Translations under genes and position numbers: made by a program
The notes under the pieces: model-generated
The model's input: the letters and a program-made list of their open reading frames with translations, nothing else
Database searches by the model: none
What the model was told of the DNA's origin: nothing
Shown here: positions 17,401 to 19,988 of the stretch, one piece after another
Numbering within the stretch: the stretch's first letter is position 1
Layout of the letters: the number at the start of each line of letters is the position of its first letter
Assembly: GCA_001687465.1 (NCBI GenBank)
Contig: LVLI01001497.1
Coordinates: 1-19,988, forward strand
Reading direction: 5' to 3'
Length of the DNA: 19,988 bases
From: Halocafeteria seosinensis
Lineage: Eukaryota > Sar > Bigyra > Bicosoecida

Positions 17401-19953
17401 TCCTTACTTTCTCAACTGTTCAACACTCTGCTGAGGCTGATAGGTTAGACAAATAAACACTTCGGTATTCCTGCTTAGCCTCGTTGTACGCAGTGGTGTA
17501 GAAATCTCTGTAAATACAAATACAATATGCGAAAAGGACTGTCAGAAAACGTGGGTAGGCAACGTACCAGCTGGTCGTCGAACTGTTACGGGTGTGTAGT
17601 CCAGTGACAAGAATTCGGCATCAGTTTCGCCATAACTGAGATCCGAGGAGCTTAATCGACGTCTGAGAAAACTGTGCAGTCTCGGAGACTGTGCGGCAAC
17701 TTGCTCCACTTCCTCTGTTTCGCTAGTTTCTATGGATGGTTCCTCGGTCCGGTCCTCTCGCCTGCCGGCTTCGTCTTTCTCTTGCTCACCGTCAGCGCCC
17801 CCATGCTGTCTAGCACTGCTCGGGGTATTCGGCCCCGAACTCGAGCCGTCATTTGCTGCATAAGCTTCGGACGAGCAGTGACGCCCGTTTGAGATATATA
17901 CCTGTTGCTCCTTCGAAGGCTCCGCACGTTGTCGTTTCTTCCTCCGCCACACTGGTCGTAAATCTCCCCGCATCTTTTTCCGCAACCCTTTATCTTTGCC
18001 GACAGCTTTAATAGGCGGAAGTACTACTGACTGGACTTCCACATCTTCCGCTACAGTGCTTCCGAGTTGTTTACCTAGCTTTGGTGCAATCTCTTCCCCT
18101 TCTTTTAAACAAGTTTCTAAGTCTTCAGTTGCGCAGGATTCCAAGGAAACCACAGGAGCTACCAACTGTCCTTTTGGTAGCGCAGCGTTATCGCGTTCAG
18201 TGGCAATTTTCTCATAGGGCTTTTGATCAAAACTACTTTGCCTTCTTCCGGCTATCTTCTCCCGTGCTTCCGCGTGTAGTTCCTGGTCCCATTCTAAGAC
18301 CTGTGATCGTCTGAAAACCTTTCCGGACTTCGGATCCTGCTGAGACTGTCCTTGGACGACACCGTACCCAGCGTAGTTCTTCCAATCATCTCTCAAATAC
18401 CGCCGCTCATCTTCGGTTTCTATGCTATCATCTTCATCATCGTCCGAATCTTCTTGCGGATATTCCTTCTGCGACGAGCGTTCACCCTTCACACGTCCGA
18501 CGTGGTGAACCACTGGTGTAACTTCATTTCGCTTCTGACGTTTCTTCGTGAGCATTCGTGTCCGTTCCCAGGGGCAGGTAATACAGATGCACCACCACCC
18601 GAACAACCACCGCCAGCCGTGCTTGACGATGTCTTCCAGGCGGTACCATAGGGCACCACCGATGCGAAACGACATCTGCAAAGCAATCGCCCCTGCCACA
18701 AACCATCCAAAGAAACCGATTAGATCCAGTGCTACGACAGCACCGGCAACCGCGCTGCAAAAATACTCAAAATTAGCCAAGTCCTGGAAGAAGCCTCCGG
18801 GGAACAATTGACTTTCTTACAAGTTACTGAAAGCCCACAAACTCAGGATCCTCGTGCGAAACGCAGAAAATGAACGTTTCAGGTCATCTTCGCTCTTTCT
18901 TAATTTTTCTTGTCGCCTGCATGGCAATAATTCGTTTTCGATTTTAGACACAAACGTTCCGATCAAGTCTCAGCTTGGCCATACTTACTCTTGAAGTTTT
19001 CGCGCCAGTTCTTCATTTTCCTTTGCTTCAGCAGCTTCGAACATAGACGACATAGGGTCCGGCTCTTCTACTGCATTTCCTGATTCATCTCTAATCCCTT
19101 TCTGCTTTCTCTCATTCATTACATTCTTCGCGACACCTTCCAGTCTTTGAAGTCTTTGTTTGATCTCTTTTTGGGCCTCTGTTAAAGTCGGGTCATGCAA
19201 TTCTTCGGTGTGGGCATGTCTCGCTCCCCGTTGCAACACGTCCATGTGTGCAGCTTGTAGCGCAGTCTGCAAACTACCTTCTTTTGTTCCTGTGAGGAAA
19301 GAGTCACTTTAGTCAGGTCGCTCAGCCTGCTTTACAGGGGAATGTTTCATACGTACCCCACGAAATGTCGTCCAAATTACAAAACGAGTATATAGTAAAG
19401 ATGTTCAGAAACGTAGGAACTAAAAATAAATACTGCGATGGAAAGTTGTATAGTGTTTGCCTGCGTAAAGCCCCCAACATGTATGACCAATGCTTACTTG
19501 GAAGAACGTGGCCATCATTTCGAATAAGCGCCCATATAGCAGCGCAACAACGAAGAACGTTCCAAACCCTGCAAGCTTTTCACAATAGAGTAAAGAAGTC
19601 CGTTTCAAATCCTTGAGCGTATTGTATCTTACCTGACGCTGAAATTACCAGCAGAGCAGGGCTGATTCCTTGAGTCAGATGCCATAAAGAAAGGCCCAGC
19701 GCCCCTACTACCAAAACACCGTAGGATGCTGATGATATCAAGTACACCTTTTCTACGTCGTGAGCTTTGGATCCGAGACCAAACAAAATTTGGGCCACCG
19801 ATAAAGAGAGATAAAACATCTGCGCAGAAACAGTACACACACACTAGTCTGACGTAACGTCGATCACTTTTCAAGAACCAGAGATAGTAGCCGTACATTG
19901 AACAGAAAAGACACAGCAGAGCTGCAGTGTTGGCATAAACGAGCAATTAGGAG
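14401..19953 (-). CDS. Two-module chitin-synthase-like protein (5' end outside window)
   Basis: Twelve exons join without any phase conflict into 1603 codons: 19953-19897, 19819-19633, 19568-19498, 19432-19357, 19289-18989, 18916-18821, 18754-17568, 17507-17408, 17346-15598, 15529-15508, 15442-15369, 15292-14401. Module 1 (residues 1-310; its catalytic part lies upstream of the window) shows chitin synthase membrane helices, YSFCNLDDISWGTKEGS, FRTRILSLW and a juxtamembrane GWWCICITCPW. A linker of about 340 charged residues follows. Module 2 starts around residue 660 with RNTEVFICLTYQ, then VVDGR (718-722), LDSGTYP (813-819), QYKLSHILQKPADSF, NMYLTVERLINFE, ANWT-like NWTTRY, SHRRFM (965-970), about seven membrane helices, YSFCNLNDISW, FLENVKE, FRTRVLGTW and AWWCTCCRCPW. 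An acidic Ser/Glu-rich tail of about 250 residues ends it. Chitin synthases are membrane GT2 enzymes polymerising UDP-GlcNAc. Module 2 lacks canonical catalytic motifs, so its activity is doubtful. Confidence 0.85.
15508..15529 (-). other. 22-nt microexon of the chitin-synthase-like gene
   Basis: Reading through the long exon past 15598 gives non-family sequence (VANVSSNSCWQ) and then a stop. Using donor ATC|GTACGTAG at 15597, acceptor ATTGCAG|A at 15530 and donor GAG|GTTTGT at 15507 leaves a 22-base exon encoding FLENVKE with preserved phase. FLENVKE matches the wLeNVke-type block expected at this place in chitin synthases. The flanking introns are about 68 and 65 bp. Confidence 0.72.
17508..17567 (-). 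other. 60-bp intron joining the two modules
   Basis: The donor is CAGCTG|GTACGT and the acceptor ATTTACAG|AGATT. Splicing joins the end of the module-1 linker (YTPVTVRRPA) in frame to the start of module 2 (EISTPLRTTRLSRNTEVF). If the intron is kept, the frame adds GTLPTHVF and stops at TGA 17542-17544. The length is a multiple of three, but the in-frame stop makes retention terminate the protein after module 1. Confidence 0.8.
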
Positions 19954-19988
19954 CTGAAACACATATAGGGGGGGGGGGGGGAAAAAAA

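Noticed and set aside
17542-18807. Independent 421-residue gene starting MFPGGFFQ
   Set aside because: The start is in intron sequence. The conserved alignment with module 2 begins only after the acceptor TTTTTGCAG at 18755, and the upstream exons join in phase, so this is an internal exon.

Overview
This is nuclear DNA of a eukaryote. Several genes are read only across short spliceosomal introns (about 50-80 bp where both ends are visible, with GTAAGT/GTACGT-type donors and pyrimidine-AG acceptors). Front-end fatty-acid desaturase, SET methyltransferase, chitin-synthase-like and MULE/Ulp1 families occur together, which fits a polyunsaturated-fatty-acid-making alga or other protist. The sequence does not let me name the lineage. 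Almost everything lies on the minus strand.

Left part (1-4434): a cluster of G/C palindromes and a 23-bp-period repeat (130-410), a stretch with no recognisable gene, then a decayed Mutator-like (MULE) transposon (1565-3919). Its minus-strand coding region joins a zinc-binding N terminus, DDE transposase, SWIM zinc finger, acidic linker and Ulp1-type cysteine protease, interrupted by at least four frame changes and one likely intron. One frame change lies exactly on an A AAA AAG heptamer followed by a stop.

Middle (4435-9147): an intact membrane-anchored P-loop ATPase of the archaeal-ATPase/STAND type; a broken plus-strand WD40 fragment; and a three-copy tandem family of tiny lysine/alanine-rich proteins (two intact two-exon genes of 51 and 43 residues and one truncated copy without its ATG). 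The short exons of this family are easy to miss.

Right part (9429-19988): a three-exon SET-domain lysine methyltransferase of the SETD6/Rubisco-LSMT class, an apparently intact cytochrome-b5-fused front-end acyl desaturase, and the main discovery, one long minus-strand chitin-synthase-like gene whose 5' end lies beyond the window. Twelve exons can be joined with perfect phase continuity into 1603 codons. They encode the membrane half of a first chitin synthase module, a linker of about 340 residues, and then a complete second module. The second module keeps the chitin synthase fold signature but has altered catalytic motifs (MYNE, EDR, QRRRW), so it looks like a pseudoenzyme or strongly diverged glycosyltransferase fused behind a conventional module. 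A shared intron at the same position and phase in both modules points to internal duplication.

There is no operon logic here. The desaturase, ATPase and chitin synthase would all act in membranes, but nothing in the sequence ties them into one pathway.
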